From Taishania sp045629585 (GTDB lineage: Bacteria > Bacteroidota > Bacteroidia > Flavobacteriales_D > Crocinitomicaceae), in NCBI GenBank assembly GCA_045629585.1, contig JAZQRM010000049.1, forward strand, positions 7,297-71,296: a stretch of DNA of 64,000 bases. The letters are read 5' to 3'. Shown piece after piece: positions 33,726 to 42,190 of the stretch. How positions within the stretch are numbered: position 1 is the stretch's first letter; each line of letters starts with the position of its first letter. Under the pieces are notes generated by a model. That model ran no database searches. It was given only the letters and a program-made list of their open reading frames with translations, and was not told the DNA's origin. A program made the position numbers and the translations under genes.

Positions 33726-33750
33726 CTTTAATCAGAAGTCAGCAGAGCGT

Positions 33751-34254
33751 ATGAAACAAATAGGTATTAAGATGGAAATGAATAGAAGAGAATGGATTTA
33801 TCTTATTAAGTGTGTTGTATCTGCAATGTTATGTTATTCATTCTTTTTTGTGGTTCCTGAACTGCCTATTTATTGGGCCTTAATTTCAACCGTTATTGTT
33901 TTGTCTCCAGATAATGATAATCAACTGGCTTATACGCGAATTAAGTCAAATGTTTTAGGTGGTTTGGTTGGATTACTTTTGTATGCAATACCTCTTCCAA
34001 ATATGTTAATCGTCGCGTTAGGTATTACTCTTACGATTTTAATTGGGTATTTTTTACAGATTCAAAATACAGTTAGATCAGGAATGGCAGCCGTTATTAT
34101 TGTGTTAGTGGAAACTAAAGACGTCAAAGATTGGTCTGTCCCTGTGGATCGAATAATTTGTGTATTTATAGGCTGTCTAGTTTCTCTATTTGTGACTTAT
34201 ATTTTTTCTTTTTTTCAAAATACTGTAAGTACAGAAAATGTAGAAAAAGTTTAA
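33751..34254 (+). CDS. FUSC-family membrane protein
   Basis: This 167-residue protein has four or five membrane helices and matches the short FUSC/aromatic-acid-exporter pattern: an N-terminal IYLIKCVVSAMLCYSFFF helix, PIYWALISTVIVLSPD near 46-61, LAYTRIKSNVLGGLVGLLL near 66-84, and DRIICVFIGCLVSLFVTY near 135-152. The soluble domain of full-length members is missing. Transport substrate is unknown. The chosen ATG follows the promoter; downstream ATGs at residues 8 and 10 are alternatives. Confidence 0.75.
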   Translation: MKQIGIKMEMNRREWIYLIKCVVSAMLCYSFFFVVPELPIYWALISTVIVLSPDNDNQLAYTRIKSNVLGGLVGLLLYAIPLPNMLIVALGITLTILIGYFLQIQNTVRSGMAAVIIVLVETKDVKDWSVPVDRIICVFIGCLVSLFVTYIFSFFQNTVSTENVEKV

Positions 34255-34294
34255 TTATTTCAATATCAAAAGGCAAGTATTTTAAATCTGTTAA

Positions 34295-34311
34295 AGCTTG
34301 TTTAAACAGCT
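34295..34311. repeat. Inverted repeat between FUSC and acyl-CoA ligase genes
   Basis: AGCTTGTTTAAACAGCT is a near-palindrome with one extra T in the left arm. A nearly identical element, AGCTTGTTAACAGCT, lies upstream of clpC at 44883-44897. A run of Ts follows about 12 nt later, so it could instead be a weak terminator of the FUSC gene. Confidence 0.4.
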
Positions 34312-34358
34312 TAAAATTTTGGTTTTTTTTACGTTATTTGTAGTATTAATAGGAGTTT

Positions 34359-36128
34359 ATGACAAAACCAACTAGATTATTCGACTTGTTGCAAGTTCAT
34401 CAAGAAATTGTTCCAGGAACGAATATATTTCATTATAAAGAGAGCGATCAATGGGTCGGCGTATCAACAGATAATTTTATTGAACGTGTTAACACAATAT
34501 CTAAAGGTTTGTTAGCGTCTGGCGTTCAACCTAATGATAAAGTTGGTCTAATTAGTGAAAACAGATTAGAGTGGAATCTACTTGATTTTGCAGTGCAACA
34601 AGTGGGAGCGGTTCTAGTAGCAATTTATCCGAATATCTCTGATAATGATTATCGTTTCATATTAAATGACGCCGAAATAAAATTATGTTTTGTTAGTAAT
34701 GATAGCTTATTTCAACGATTATTAGCTATTAAAAATGATCTCCAAACGTTAAACGAAGTTTATACTTTAAACATTTACCAAAATATCCCTAATTGGAGTG
34801 AAATGGTAGTCAAAGGTGTGGATGTTTCCAACGAAATTCTCAATGAAAGAAAACTTCTGGTTAAACCTACTGATTTAGCCACTTTGATTTACACATCGGG
34901 TACAACTGGTGTGCCTAAAGGTGTTATGCTTACTCATGAAAATCTATTGGCTGACGTTAACAGTTCAATTTATTCATTTCCAGTTACCGCTTACGACAAA
35001 GCTTTAACCTTTTTACCATCATGTCATGCTTATGAACGCGTATTTCAGTATGTCTATATAGGGATGGGGTTGTCCATCTATTATGCACAATCAATTGATA
35101 CGCTAGGGGAGGATATAAAATCAGTTAAACCACAAATATTCTCAGCTGTTCCAAGAGTGTTAGAGAAGGTGTACGAGAAAATAATGGCAACAGGGGAATC
35201 ATTGACTGGTATCAAACGTGCTTTGTTCTTTTGGGCGATAAGATTGGGCGAAAAATATGATTTAGATGAAACAAAATTTTCGGCAAGTTATAGATTTCAA
35301 TTAAAGATTGCCCGCAAATTGATTTTCACTAAATGGAAAGAAGCGCTAGGGGGCGAAATTAAAGGTATAGCATCCGGTAGTGCTACGCTACAAACGAGAT
35401 TGTTAAAACTTTATTTAGCAGCTGGAATTCCAATATTCGAGGGGTATGGTTTAACTGAAGCAGGACCTTGCTTATCGGTGAATTGCATAAAAAGAGGGAT
35501 TAAAATTGGAACCGTTGGTTTACCATTAGTTGATATAGAAATAAAGTTAGCGGAAGATGGTGAAATTCTTGCAAAAGGTAAAAATATAATGCAAGGATAC
35601 TATAAAAATCCAGAAGCAACAGCTGAAGTTATAAAAGACGGATGGTTATATACGGGGGATATTGGTGTTTGGGATGGCAAATTTTTAAAGATTATCGATC
35701 GGAAAAAAGAAATGTTCAAGACATCAGGAGGTAAATACGTTGTTCCACAACAGATAGAAGCGAAAATGAGCGAATCAACTTGGATTGAACAGATCATGGT
35801 CGTAGGTGAAGGCCAAAAATTCCCGGCTGCATTGATTGTTCCAGCTTATGATAAACTTACAGAATGGTTGAAGTCTACAGGAGAATCTTTATCTTCTTTA
35901 TCACGCGAGGATTTGATGAAGAATATTAAGATCAAAGAAAAAATAAAGCAGGAAGTTGATCGAATTAATTCAAATTTTGGAAACTGGGAAAGGATTAAAG
36001 ATTTTCGTCTGCTACCGGCAGAGTTTTCTATTGAGACGGGCGAACTCACGCCAACGTTAAAAATTAAACGAAAGATTATTGAGCAAAAATATCGTCAATT
36101 AATTGAGCAGATTTATTTGAAAGCTTAA
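34359..36128 (+). CDS. Long-chain acyl-CoA synthetase (AMP-forming)
   Basis: This 589-residue adenylate-forming enzyme activates a fatty acid with ATP and CoA. The P-loop-like motif IYTSGTTGVPKGVMLTHEN is near residues 177-195, the FEGYGLTEAGP motif near 359-369, and the C-terminal hinge YTGDIGVWDGKFLKIIDRKK near 431-450. Length and the ligase layout match FadD-like long-chain acyl-CoA synthetases. An AGGAG precedes the ATG by 4 nt, unusual for this phylum. It is followed by a strong terminator. Confidence 0.92.
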   Translation: MTKPTRLFDLLQVHQEIVPGTNIFHYKESDQWVGVSTDNFIERVNTISKGLLASGVQPNDKVGLISENRLEWNLLDFAVQQVGAVLVAIYPNISDNDYRFILNDAEIKLCFVSNDSLFQRLLAIKNDLQTLNEVYTLNIYQNIPNWSEMVVKGVDVSNEILNERKLLVKPTDLATLIYTSGTTGVPKGVMLTHENLLADVNSSIYSFPVTAYDKALTFLPSCHAYERVFQYVYIGMGLSIYYAQSIDTLGEDIKSVKPQIFSAVPRVLEKVYEKIMATGESLTGIKRALFFWAIRLGEKYDLDETKFSASYRFQLKIARKLIFTKWKEALGGEIKGIASGSATLQTRLLKLYLAAGIPIFEGYGLTEAGPCLSVNCIKRGIKIGTVGLPLVDIEIKLAEDGEILAKGKNIMQGYYKNPEATAEVIKDGWLYTGDIGVWDGKFLKIIDRKKEMFKTSGGKYVVPQQIEAKMSESTWIEQIMVVGEGQKFPAALIVPAYDKLTEWLKSTGESLSSLSREDLMKNIKIKEKIKQEVDRINSNFGNWERIKDFRLLPAEFSIETGELTPTLKIKRKIIEQKYRQLIEQIYLKA

Positions 36129-36130
36129 AT

Positions 36131-36177
36131 CACAATAAAAAAAAGGAACTTCATAAGGGTTCCTTTTTTTTATTGTG
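36131..36177. terminator. Terminator after acyl-CoA synthetase
   Basis: AAAAGGAAC (36141-36149) pairs with GTTCCTTTT (36159-36167), extended on both sides by A/T tracts and by CACAATA / TATTGTG. The T-run makes it strong for the plus strand, and the symmetry allows use on both strands. Confidence 0.85.
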
Positions 36178-36247
36178 TACTTAGTTCCTCCTTTTGGTAA
36201 TAGATCAAGTAACTATTGGAAAGGATAGATTAGATAATAAGATTAGA

Positions 36248-36283
36248 AAAGCGAGTGTTAGATACACTCGCTTTATTTTTTTT
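36248..36283. terminator. Second hairpin terminator facing creD
   Basis: AAAGCGAGTGT (36248-36258) and ACACTCGCTTT (36264-36274) form a perfect 11-bp stem with a 5-nt loop, followed by an A/T run. It lies 30 nt beyond the creD stop codon. Confidence 0.8.
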
Positions 36284-36303
36284 AGCTTCTTTTGGTTAAT
36301 GAT

Positions 36304-37629
36304 TTAAATCTTAGGTTCTTCTTTTCCTATGTTGTACCAATTTATTTTGCGAGAAAAGTACATCACAAATCCTAAAATTACAAAGACACCAATACTTCCA
36401 ATTAACAAAGCATAATCTTGGACTTGTATGATTACAAATATAAAGGTGTATAAGATTAATAGAAGTCCTCCCATGAAGGCTGATAATTTTGTGTTCTTTA
36501 AGATCGCCTTGGTGTACAATGTGATTAGTAATATTGTACCTATTGCGGCTATCCAAAAAGATAAATTGAATATCAAATGTTCGGATAATGCTAATAATAA
36601 GCTATAAAAAATCACTAATGCCAACCCGACCAAAATGTACTGTATTGGGTGAATGAGGACTTTATTCATTACTTCAATAAAAAAGAATGCAAGGAACGTA
36701 AAACCAATAAATAAGATTGCGTATTTACTTGCTCTGTATGATTTTTGGTAATTATCAACTGGTAATTTTAGATCAACTCCAAATGATGAATATTCGATTG
36801 CATGAGATGAACCAATCCACGTTTGAGGGAAATTTCGATTCAAGTGAAGTACATTCCAATTAGCTTTAAATCCATTTTCAGTAACCTTATGTACATCGGG
36901 TAGAAAGGAACCGTTAAAGGAAGGGTTAGGCCAATTTGAAGTTAAGTTAATATCAGTAATTTTTCCAACTGGTGTAAAATACAGTTGTTGACTACCTTTG
37001 AGTTCCAACTCTAAATTAAAAGTGTAATTTATACTGTCAGAAGGGGAGATATCAACTTTTGCATTTATTCCTGAATTAACAATATCATTGGAGCTTACAC
37101 CTGGATTGAAGCTAACACCTTTTGAATTCCACGTCAATTCAATTTGTTTTTCTATCCCTCTAAGATCATCAATCCCAATAACGAATTCGGCTTTATCAAA
37201 TAGTATATTTTGAGGATCAATATTGTAGTCATTTATATTAAATGGATTAAATTTTCCACTTATTTTTAGTTTAGAATTGTACACAACAATTTCGAAAATA
37301 CCTCGTTGTCGCTTTTCAGGTGAAATCTCACCATTTACATCAAGTATTTCAGGAAGTATATGAACATATTCCTTATATGAAATGGTTTTTATTGAACTGT
37401 CTTTTGGATTCACTTCTTTTACGTAGCGATAATAAGGGATTGAAATAAATGGACCCGATATTGTTTGCTGTTCCGCCCATTTAGAACTAACCTCTTGTAT
37501 TGCCTCATCTTGACGGTACTCCCTTTCACTAATTAAACCAGTTATCATTGATTTAGGAATCAGAAGAAGTAAGGTTATTATGAAAAGAGCACCAATTTTG
37601 AAGTAGATGTTATTTTTTAAAGATTTCAT
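36304..37629 (-). CDS. creD: CreD-family inner membrane protein
   Basis: This 441-residue protein has an N-terminal membrane helix (IGALFIITLLLLIPKSMI), the CreD signature ISEREYRQDEAIQEVSSKWA near residues 34-53, a large periplasmic beta domain, and five or six C-terminal helices from residue 300 on. CreD is part of the CreBC regulon in enterobacteria and affects colicin E2 tolerance and envelope integrity; here no creB or creC gene is adjacent. Its molecular activity is unknown. Confidence 0.88.
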   Translation of the reverse strand: MKSLKNNIYFKIGALFIITLLLLIPKSMITGLISEREYRQDEAIQEVSSKWAEQQTISGPFISIPYYRYVKEVNPKDSSIKTISYKEYVHILPEILDVNGEISPEKRQRGIFEIVVYNSKLKISGKFNPFNINDYNIDPQNILFDKAEFVIGIDDLRGIEKQIELTWNSKGVSFNPGVSSNDIVNSGINAKVDISPSDSINYTFNLELELKGSQQLYFTPVGKITDINLTSNWPNPSFNGSFLPDVHKVTENGFKANWNVLHLNRNFPQTWIGSSHAIEYSSFGVDLKLPVDNYQKSYRASKYAILFIGFTFLAFFFIEVMNKVLIHPIQYILVGLALVIFYSLLLALSEHLIFNLSFWIAAIGTILLITLYTKAILKNTKLSAFMGGLLLILYTFIFVIIQVQDYALLIGSIGVFVILGFVMYFSRKINWYNIGKEEPKI

Positions 37630-37697
37630 AAAATAGTTTATTTTCCTTAACGGAGTTAAGTTACTTTTATTGTCTTGCTATACGTTAATGATTTCAA

Positions 37698-38414
37698 TCA
37701 ATAGATACCTTTAATATCAGTGTCTAATCTTTTGATTTCCATTAAAATTTGATCAATTCCTTCTGTAGCACTAGAATGAATAACAGTAATTGGATTCAGG
37801 ATGTCAGCAATTTCTGCAGGTTTTAAATCTAAGTAGAGAATTGGTTTATCGACTGCGAGATAATGAACTAAACTAGCAGCTGGATACACTTGTAATGAGG
37901 TTCCAATTATAAGCATAATATCTGCCTCCTTTACCTTCGCAATAGCTATATCCATATTCGGGACAGCTTCACCAAACCAAACGATATGAGGGCGTAATTG
38001 AAAACCTTGAGGGTCTTTATCCGCTAACGTTAAGTCATTATTCCACGGAAGTATATAGTTTGGATTCTCAGTACTCTCAACTTTTAACAACTCGCCGTGT
38101 AAATGAATTATATTTTGTGAGCCTGCTCGTTCATGAAGATCGTCAACATTTTGAGTGATTATGACAATTTCAAACTGTTCTTCTAGGTCTACTAATTTTT
38201 GATGTGCTTTGTTAGGTGCGGTAGTTAATAACTTTTGCCTACGTTTGTTGTAAAAATCTAATACCAAGGAAGGGTTATTCTTAAATCCCTCTGGTGAAGC
38301 AACTTCAGTTTTGTCATAGCCTTCCCACAAACCATTTGCGTCTCTAAATGTTTGGATTCCACTTTCTGCACTTATTCCTGCGCCTGTCAAAACAACTATT
38401 TTCGTTTTTTTCAT
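37698..38414 (-). CDS. cobB: Sirtuin NAD-dependent protein deacylase, no zinc-cysteine tetrad
   Basis: This 238-residue Sir2 enzyme removes acyl groups from protein lysines using NAD. The NAD site is GAGISAESGIQTFRD at residues 11-25, the catalytic base is in HLHGEL near 104-109 after TQNVDDLHERAG near 88-99, and GTSLQVYPAA follows near 170. The YxxR motif in FYNKRR near 54-59 is the class III feature for succinyl or malonyl groups. The protein contains no Cys at all, so the usual structural zinc site is missing. Confidence 0.88.
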   Translation of the reverse strand: MKKTKIVVLTGAGISAESGIQTFRDANGLWEGYDKTEVASPEGFKNNPSLVLDFYNKRRQKLLTTAPNKAHQKLVDLEEQFEIVIITQNVDDLHERAGSQNIIHLHGELLKVESTENPNYILPWNNDLTLADKDPQGFQLRPHIVWFGEAVPNMDIAIAKVKEADIMLIIGTSLQVYPAASLVHYLAVDKPILYLDLKPAEIADILNPITVIHSSATEGIDQILMEIKRLDTDIKGIY

Positions 38415-38460
38415 AGTTCAAAAAAAACAATAAAGGTAGAGATTCACAATTTATATCCGT

Positions 38461-38486
38461 ACAAAAAAAGAGGCTCTTGCCCCTTT
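38461..38486 (-). terminator. Probable terminator after the 194-residue secreted protein gene
   Basis: On the minus strand AAAGGGGC and GCCTCTTT form an 8-bp stem (one G-T pair) with a 4-nt loop and a T-run, 12 nt beyond the stop at 38498. Confidence 0.6.
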
Positions 38487-38497
38487 ATATTTAAACT

Positions 38498-39082
38498 TTA
38501 ATTGAGATACCTTTGCTGTAATGCCGAGCAATATTGATCATAGAGCTCACTTTGGCTTTCTGGATAAGTAATTTGAACAGTTATTAGGTATTGTATTGCA
38601 TTACCGTTTGTGTCCGTGGTGTAAACAACTTGTGTTTGGGTATATTTGATGTATGTGACGCTATTTACAACCATGCTTCCACTTACATAAAAATAGCCTG
38701 TGGTTAATTTCTTATTTGAGACTTTCAGTTTTTCTTGACTTAGTAAGAATAGTTCCTGAAAGTTACTTATTGACGCATCTAAACTTCCATATATTTTTAA
38801 ATCTACTTGACCATCCTTCGATGTTAAAGTTATTCCGTTATCTTCAAGTGACTCTGATGTCTCCATAAGATTATCAGGATATATACGTTCAAATGAAAAT
38901 TTTTCGTTTGTATATACTCCGTAGCTTAATGCAGGAAGGTCTAATACTATATTATTCTTCTCTATTTTTGGATTTTCAATTTTAGTGCTGTCCACCTGTT
39001 CGAATGAACCGACCTGTAAGGCGAATATCATCAATGCCACTGGCGTAAAAGATAAGAATTTTTTTGAGAAATAATTTTTCAT
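38498..39082 (-). CDS. Secreted protein of unknown function
   Basis: I do not recognise this 194-residue protein. It has an N-terminal signal-like segment (FLSFTPVALMIFALQVGSF) and then a beta-rich mature part with a PsbP/Mog1-like pattern (NEKFSFERIYPDNL near 59-72, VTYIKYTQTQVVYT near 143-156). No catalytic motif is visible. The gene stands alone between the Gre-factor gene and the sirtuin gene, with its own terminator. Confidence 0.6.
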   Translation of the reverse strand: MKNYFSKKFLSFTPVALMIFALQVGSFEQVDSTKIENPKIEKNNIVLDLPALSYGVYTNEKFSFERIYPDNLMETSESLEDNGITLTSKDGQVDLKIYGSLDASISNFQELFLLSQEKLKVSNKKLTTGYFYVSGSMVVNSVTYIKYTQTQVVYTTDTNGNAIQYLITVQITYPESQSELYDQYCSALQQRYLN

Positions 39083-39178
39083 GATTTTAACAATTTTCTA
39101 TTCTTATAAATCTAATTCATTCAGATGAATCAAAAAAACAAATAATTGTTAATCAATAAAATAGCGTGGCTGTGTGAG

Positions 39179-39622
39179 TTAAAGTACTTCTTTAATCGTT
39201 ACAATTCCATTTGGCAATTGAATAGAATCATTTTTTCTTTTATTCAGAAGTAACTGTCCAACCGGCGATTGTATGGATATACAAAGAAATGTTTCCGAAT
39301 TGTAATCAATTTTTCCGAGTGGTAAGCCTAAAAGGAAATGGAAACTATCCGTTCTCACTAAACTTCCCATTTTAATAATCTCTGAAGGCTCACTATTCAT
39401 CAATCTAGCTAAAAGTAAACACATTTTTTGCGTTTCTTGATGTTGCTTTCCCAACTTCTCCATTTCTAACTGGGTCATAGCTCGCGAAGTTTCATGCTTA
39501 TCACCAGCTGTTGACTTTGTATTGTCACTTAATTCTAAGCGTAAATCTTCTAAATCCCTTTGCAGTAATTCCAGTTTTTGCTGCAGAGTTGATGTAATAT
39601 GTGACAAAAGTTTTTCTTTCAT
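39179..39622 (-). CDS. GreA/GreB-family transcript cleavage factor, short form
   Basis: This 147-residue protein has an N-terminal coiled coil (residues 8-75) and a C-terminal FKBP-like domain with ISIQSPVGQLLLNKRKND near 117-134, the usual GreA/GreB ending. At the tip of the coiled coil, Asp41 and Glu44 (GDKHETS) occupy the positions of the GreA catalytic pair, so RNA-cleavage activity in paused RNA polymerase is plausible. I start at the ATG at 39622; an in-frame TTG two codons earlier is less likely. It is located after the cysteine desulfurase terminator. Confidence 0.75.
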   Translation of the reverse strand: MKEKLLSHITSTLQQKLELLQRDLEDLRLELSDNTKSTAGDKHETSRAMTQLEMEKLGKQHQETQKMCLLLARLMNSEPSEIIKMGSLVRTDSFHFLLGLPLGKIDYNSETFLCISIQSPVGQLLLNKRKNDSIQLPNGIVTIKEVL

Positions 39623-39628
39623 GTGCAA

Positions 39629-39657
39629 TAAAAAAACCGAAGTGATTCACTCCGGTT
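39629..39657 (-). terminator. Terminator after the cysteine desulfurase gene
   Basis: On the minus strand AACCGGAGTGA and TCACTTCGGTT form an 11-bp stem with one mismatch, followed by seven Ts. It ends 7 nt before the start of the Gre-factor gene. Confidence 0.75.
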
Positions 39658-39680
39658 GGTAAGTAAAACGTAAAATTACC

Positions 39681-40826
39681 TTAAACTAATATACGTTCAT
39701 AAATTTCTAATAATGCTTCGATAGCGCTATCTATTTCCTCTTTGGTTGTAAAGCGAGAGAAGGAAAAACGCACATTTGGTCTTGACATGTCAGCATTTAT
39801 ACCTTCTAATACATGTGAGCCTTTTGCTGCACCTGAAGTACACGCAGAACCACCAGAAGCAGCGATACCTTTTAAATCCAGTGTAAATAATAGCATTCCA
39901 GCCTTTGATGTAGCAGGTAGCTGTACATTAAGTACTGTATATAATGATTTTTCAGGATTGGTTTCGCCGTGATAATTAATATCTCCTAATTCCGATTCTA
40001 ACCGCTCCATCATGTAGGCTTTTAGCGCTTGTACGTGGTTTTGATGTCCGATCACATCCTCGTATGCTAAATCCATGGCCTTTGCTAAACCAACAATACC
40101 GTATAAATTTTCAGTTCCTCCACGGTGTCCGCGTTCTTGGCTACCTCCGTGAATCAAGTTGTCGATTTTTAAAGATTGTTTAATATATAGAAATCCAATT
40201 CCTTTTGGACCATGAAATTTGTGAGCTGCACATGTAATAAAATCGATGTCTAAATCTTGTAAATCGAATGAGTAATGCCCCATTGTTTGAACAGTATCCG
40301 AATGAAATAATGCTTCATATCTTCGACAAATAGTACTAACTTGTTTTAGCGGTAGGAGTGTCGCAATTTCATTATTAGCATGCATTAAAGAAACCAATGT
40401 TTTCTTATCCGATGACGCTAATAGTTGTTCTAAATGCTGTAAATCAACATTTCCTTTTTCATCAATGTTTACGTGAATCAATTCAACTTTTCCTTGATTT
40501 GCCCACATTTCACAAGTATGACCAACAGCATGGTGTTCAAGGCATGTGGTGATTATACGGGTAACATTCATTTTGGAAACGGCGGACAAAATAGCCATAT
40601 TATCAGCTTCAGTACCTCCAGATGTGAAAATAATCTCAGAAGGTTTGCAATTTAGATGCTTAGCAATACTACGTCGTGAATTTTCTAAAAAAGCTTTGGA
40701 TGTTCTTCCAAAAGAATGAGTAGAAGAAGGATTTCCAAAAGTCTCCTGTAAAACTGGAATCATTGCTTCTATCACTTCTGGTGCCATTGGGGTAGTGGCC
40801 GCATTATCTAAATACACAGGTTTCAT
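39681..40826 (-). CDS. Cysteine desulfurase
   Basis: This 381-residue PLP enzyme converts cysteine to alanine and an enzyme persulfide, feeding Fe-S cluster, thiamine or tRNA-thiolation pathways. The PLP-binding Lys is in CAAHKFHGPKG near residue 203, and the persulfide-bearing Cys is in SACTSGAAKGS near 326. The extended loop ACTSGA resembles the NifS/IscS group. The open frame extends three codons further to a TTG, but the conserved MKPVYLDNAATTP begins at 40826. No isc or suf genes are adjacent. Confidence 0.9.
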   Translation of the reverse strand: MKPVYLDNAATTPMAPEVIEAMIPVLQETFGNPSSTHSFGRTSKAFLENSRRSIAKHLNCKPSEIIFTSGGTEADNMAILSAVSKMNVTRIITTCLEHHAVGHTCEMWANQGKVELIHVNIDEKGNVDLQHLEQLLASSDKKTLVSLMHANNEIATLLPLKQVSTICRRYEALFHSDTVQTMGHYSFDLQDLDIDFITCAAHKFHGPKGIGFLYIKQSLKIDNLIHGGSQERGHRGGTENLYGIVGLAKAMDLAYEDVIGHQNHVQALKAYMMERLESELGDINYHGETNPEKSLYTVLNVQLPATSKAGMLLFTLDLKGIAASGGSACTSGAAKGSHVLEGINADMSRPNVRFSFSRFTTKEEIDSAIEALLEIYERILV

Positions 40827-40843
40827 TACTAACAAATTTTAAG

Positions 40844-40851
40844 CAAATTTA
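40844..40851 (-). promoter_or_regulatory. -7 promoter element of the cysteine desulfurase gene
   Basis: TAAATTTG on the minus strand matches TAnnTTTG and ends 17 nt before the ATG at 40826. No TTG at the usual -33 spacing. Confidence 0.4.
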
Positions 40852-40896
40852 ATGAATTATTGCAGTTCTTAGCTAAAAAAGAAGAATATAGAGCAT

Positions 40897-40925
40897 AAAA
40901 AAAGGAGACCGAAGCCTCCTTTTTA
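40897..40925 (-). terminator. Terminator after the gyrA operon
   Basis: On the minus strand GGAGGC, a TTCG loop and GTCTCC form a stem with a G-T pair and a UUCG tetraloop, extended by A/T pairs and followed by seven Ts. Confidence 0.8.
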
Positions 40926-40945
40926 AGTCTTTAAAAAGACCTAAT

Positions 40946-42166
40946 TTATTTTTGTGTAGCATCGTATCGTGCTTTGTACTCTTTTGCTTTTTCTGTATTC
41001 CCCAAATTTTGATTGATTTGGAATAAAACCATTAAAACGGAAGGGTTATTAGGTTCAACTTTTACAAATTTTTCTAATGGAGCTACAGCACGTTCAAATG
41101 TTTTTTCAGCCTTATCGATTGTAGCATCATATCTCCAATCATTCATATTCATAGCCGAAGCTTCTTTATTTAATGATTGCGCCCAAGTTACTAACATTGC
41201 ACCAAGGTTATATTGCACATCTTTATAGTTTGGATCAATTTCCAATGCTTTAGCAAATGCTGCCTCGGCCTTCTCAAATTCATTTAAATCGGTGTAAATT
41301 GTTCCGATAATATAATGTAATTGTTTGTTCGAAGGATCTGCTGCAATTGCATCATTCAATGATTTCTCAGCTTCTTCTTTGTTTCCTTGAGCTAAATTAA
41401 CACGAACAATCTCCAAAAGAACTTCTTTATTGTTCCCTAATTTAGCTTTTCCTTCTTGAAGAATTGCTAGGGCAGAGGTATAATCACCTAAACGAGTGTA
41501 TGCATCAGCGGATAAAGCATAAAATTCACCTGCTTTATCATTAGTAGAAACTTTTGCTAGCTCTGCATACATTTCTGCTGTTTGCTTATAATCCCCCGCG
41601 TTTGAGTAGGCGATTGCAGCGTTTGATAAAAAGGCTAACTCATCAATGTTTTTAGCTTGTAGAAGTTTATACATGGCGTAGTATAAATCACCAGCTTGTT
41701 TGAATTCTTTGTTGTCAAAAGCTTTTCCAGCCATTGGGTCAATCATACGTAGCTTCATGTCTACAGATTCATTGATGTCCGGTTGGAATTTTTTTGATGT
41801 CTTGTATGATTCTCTAAATGCTTCGATAGAAATATCCATAGCATCCTTTCCAAAATTCTGATAAATAAAGACGGTGTCTTCAGGTTTAGCGGCTAACATT
41901 AAAGCAGCACCATATATTTCACCTTTATAGTAAAGCATTTTAGGGTCTTTTGCTGTCTCAGGGTGTAAAGCTGCCTTATCAATTGCTTCTTTTGCGCTAA
42001 TCAAAGAAGCTTTAGCTTCGTCTATCTTTCCTGACATCAAAGCTGGAAGGAAACGATTTTTGTATTCAACAGCGGCATCTGTTACCGCAATTTTCTGTGC
42101 GAAAGTTGAAGTGATACTTACTATTGAAGCAACTACCAATCCTATAGAAAGTTTATTTGTATTCAT
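40946..42166 (-). CDS. Secreted TPR-repeat protein downstream of gyrA
   Basis: This 406-residue protein has a signal peptide ending in TFAQ and TPR repeats between about residues 155 and 400 (for example DYKQTAEMYAELAKVSTN, NEFEKAEAAFAKALEIDPNY). TPR tandem arrays mediate protein binding. The ATG at 42166 begins the signal peptide; the longer frame starts at a TTG at 42184. It lies 24 nt after the gyrA stop codon on the same strand, without a terminator, so it is probably cotranscribed. Function unknown. Confidence 0.82.
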   Translation of the reverse strand: MNTNKLSIGLVVASIVSITSTFAQKIAVTDAAVEYKNRFLPALMSGKIDEAKASLISAKEAIDKAALHPETAKDPKMLYYKGEIYGAALMLAAKPEDTVFIYQNFGKDAMDISIEAFRESYKTSKKFQPDINESVDMKLRMIDPMAGKAFDNKEFKQAGDLYYAMYKLLQAKNIDELAFLSNAAIAYSNAGDYKQTAEMYAELAKVSTNDKAGEFYALSADAYTRLGDYTSALAILQEGKAKLGNNKEVLLEIVRVNLAQGNKEEAEKSLNDAIAADPSNKQLHYIIGTIYTDLNEFEKAEAAFAKALEIDPNYKDVQYNLGAMLVTWAQSLNKEASAMNMNDWRYDATIDKAEKTFERAVAPLEKFVKVEPNNPSVLMVLFQINQNLGNTEKAKEYKARYDATQK

Positions 42167-42190
42167 TATACGTTCGTTTTTCAAAAAAAA

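Larger units (their letters stand above)
33248..33750. other. 503-bp gene-free divergent region between crtI and the FUSC gene
   Basis: It contains no credible gene. It holds the FUSC promoter at its right end, three copies of ATTAGT (33280, 33301, 33313) with an AT-rich inverted repeat at 33285-33301 close to crtI, a perfect 11-bp inverted repeat at 33505-33536, and three copies of GTCTAAT (33544, 33595, 33660). Confidence 0.6.
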
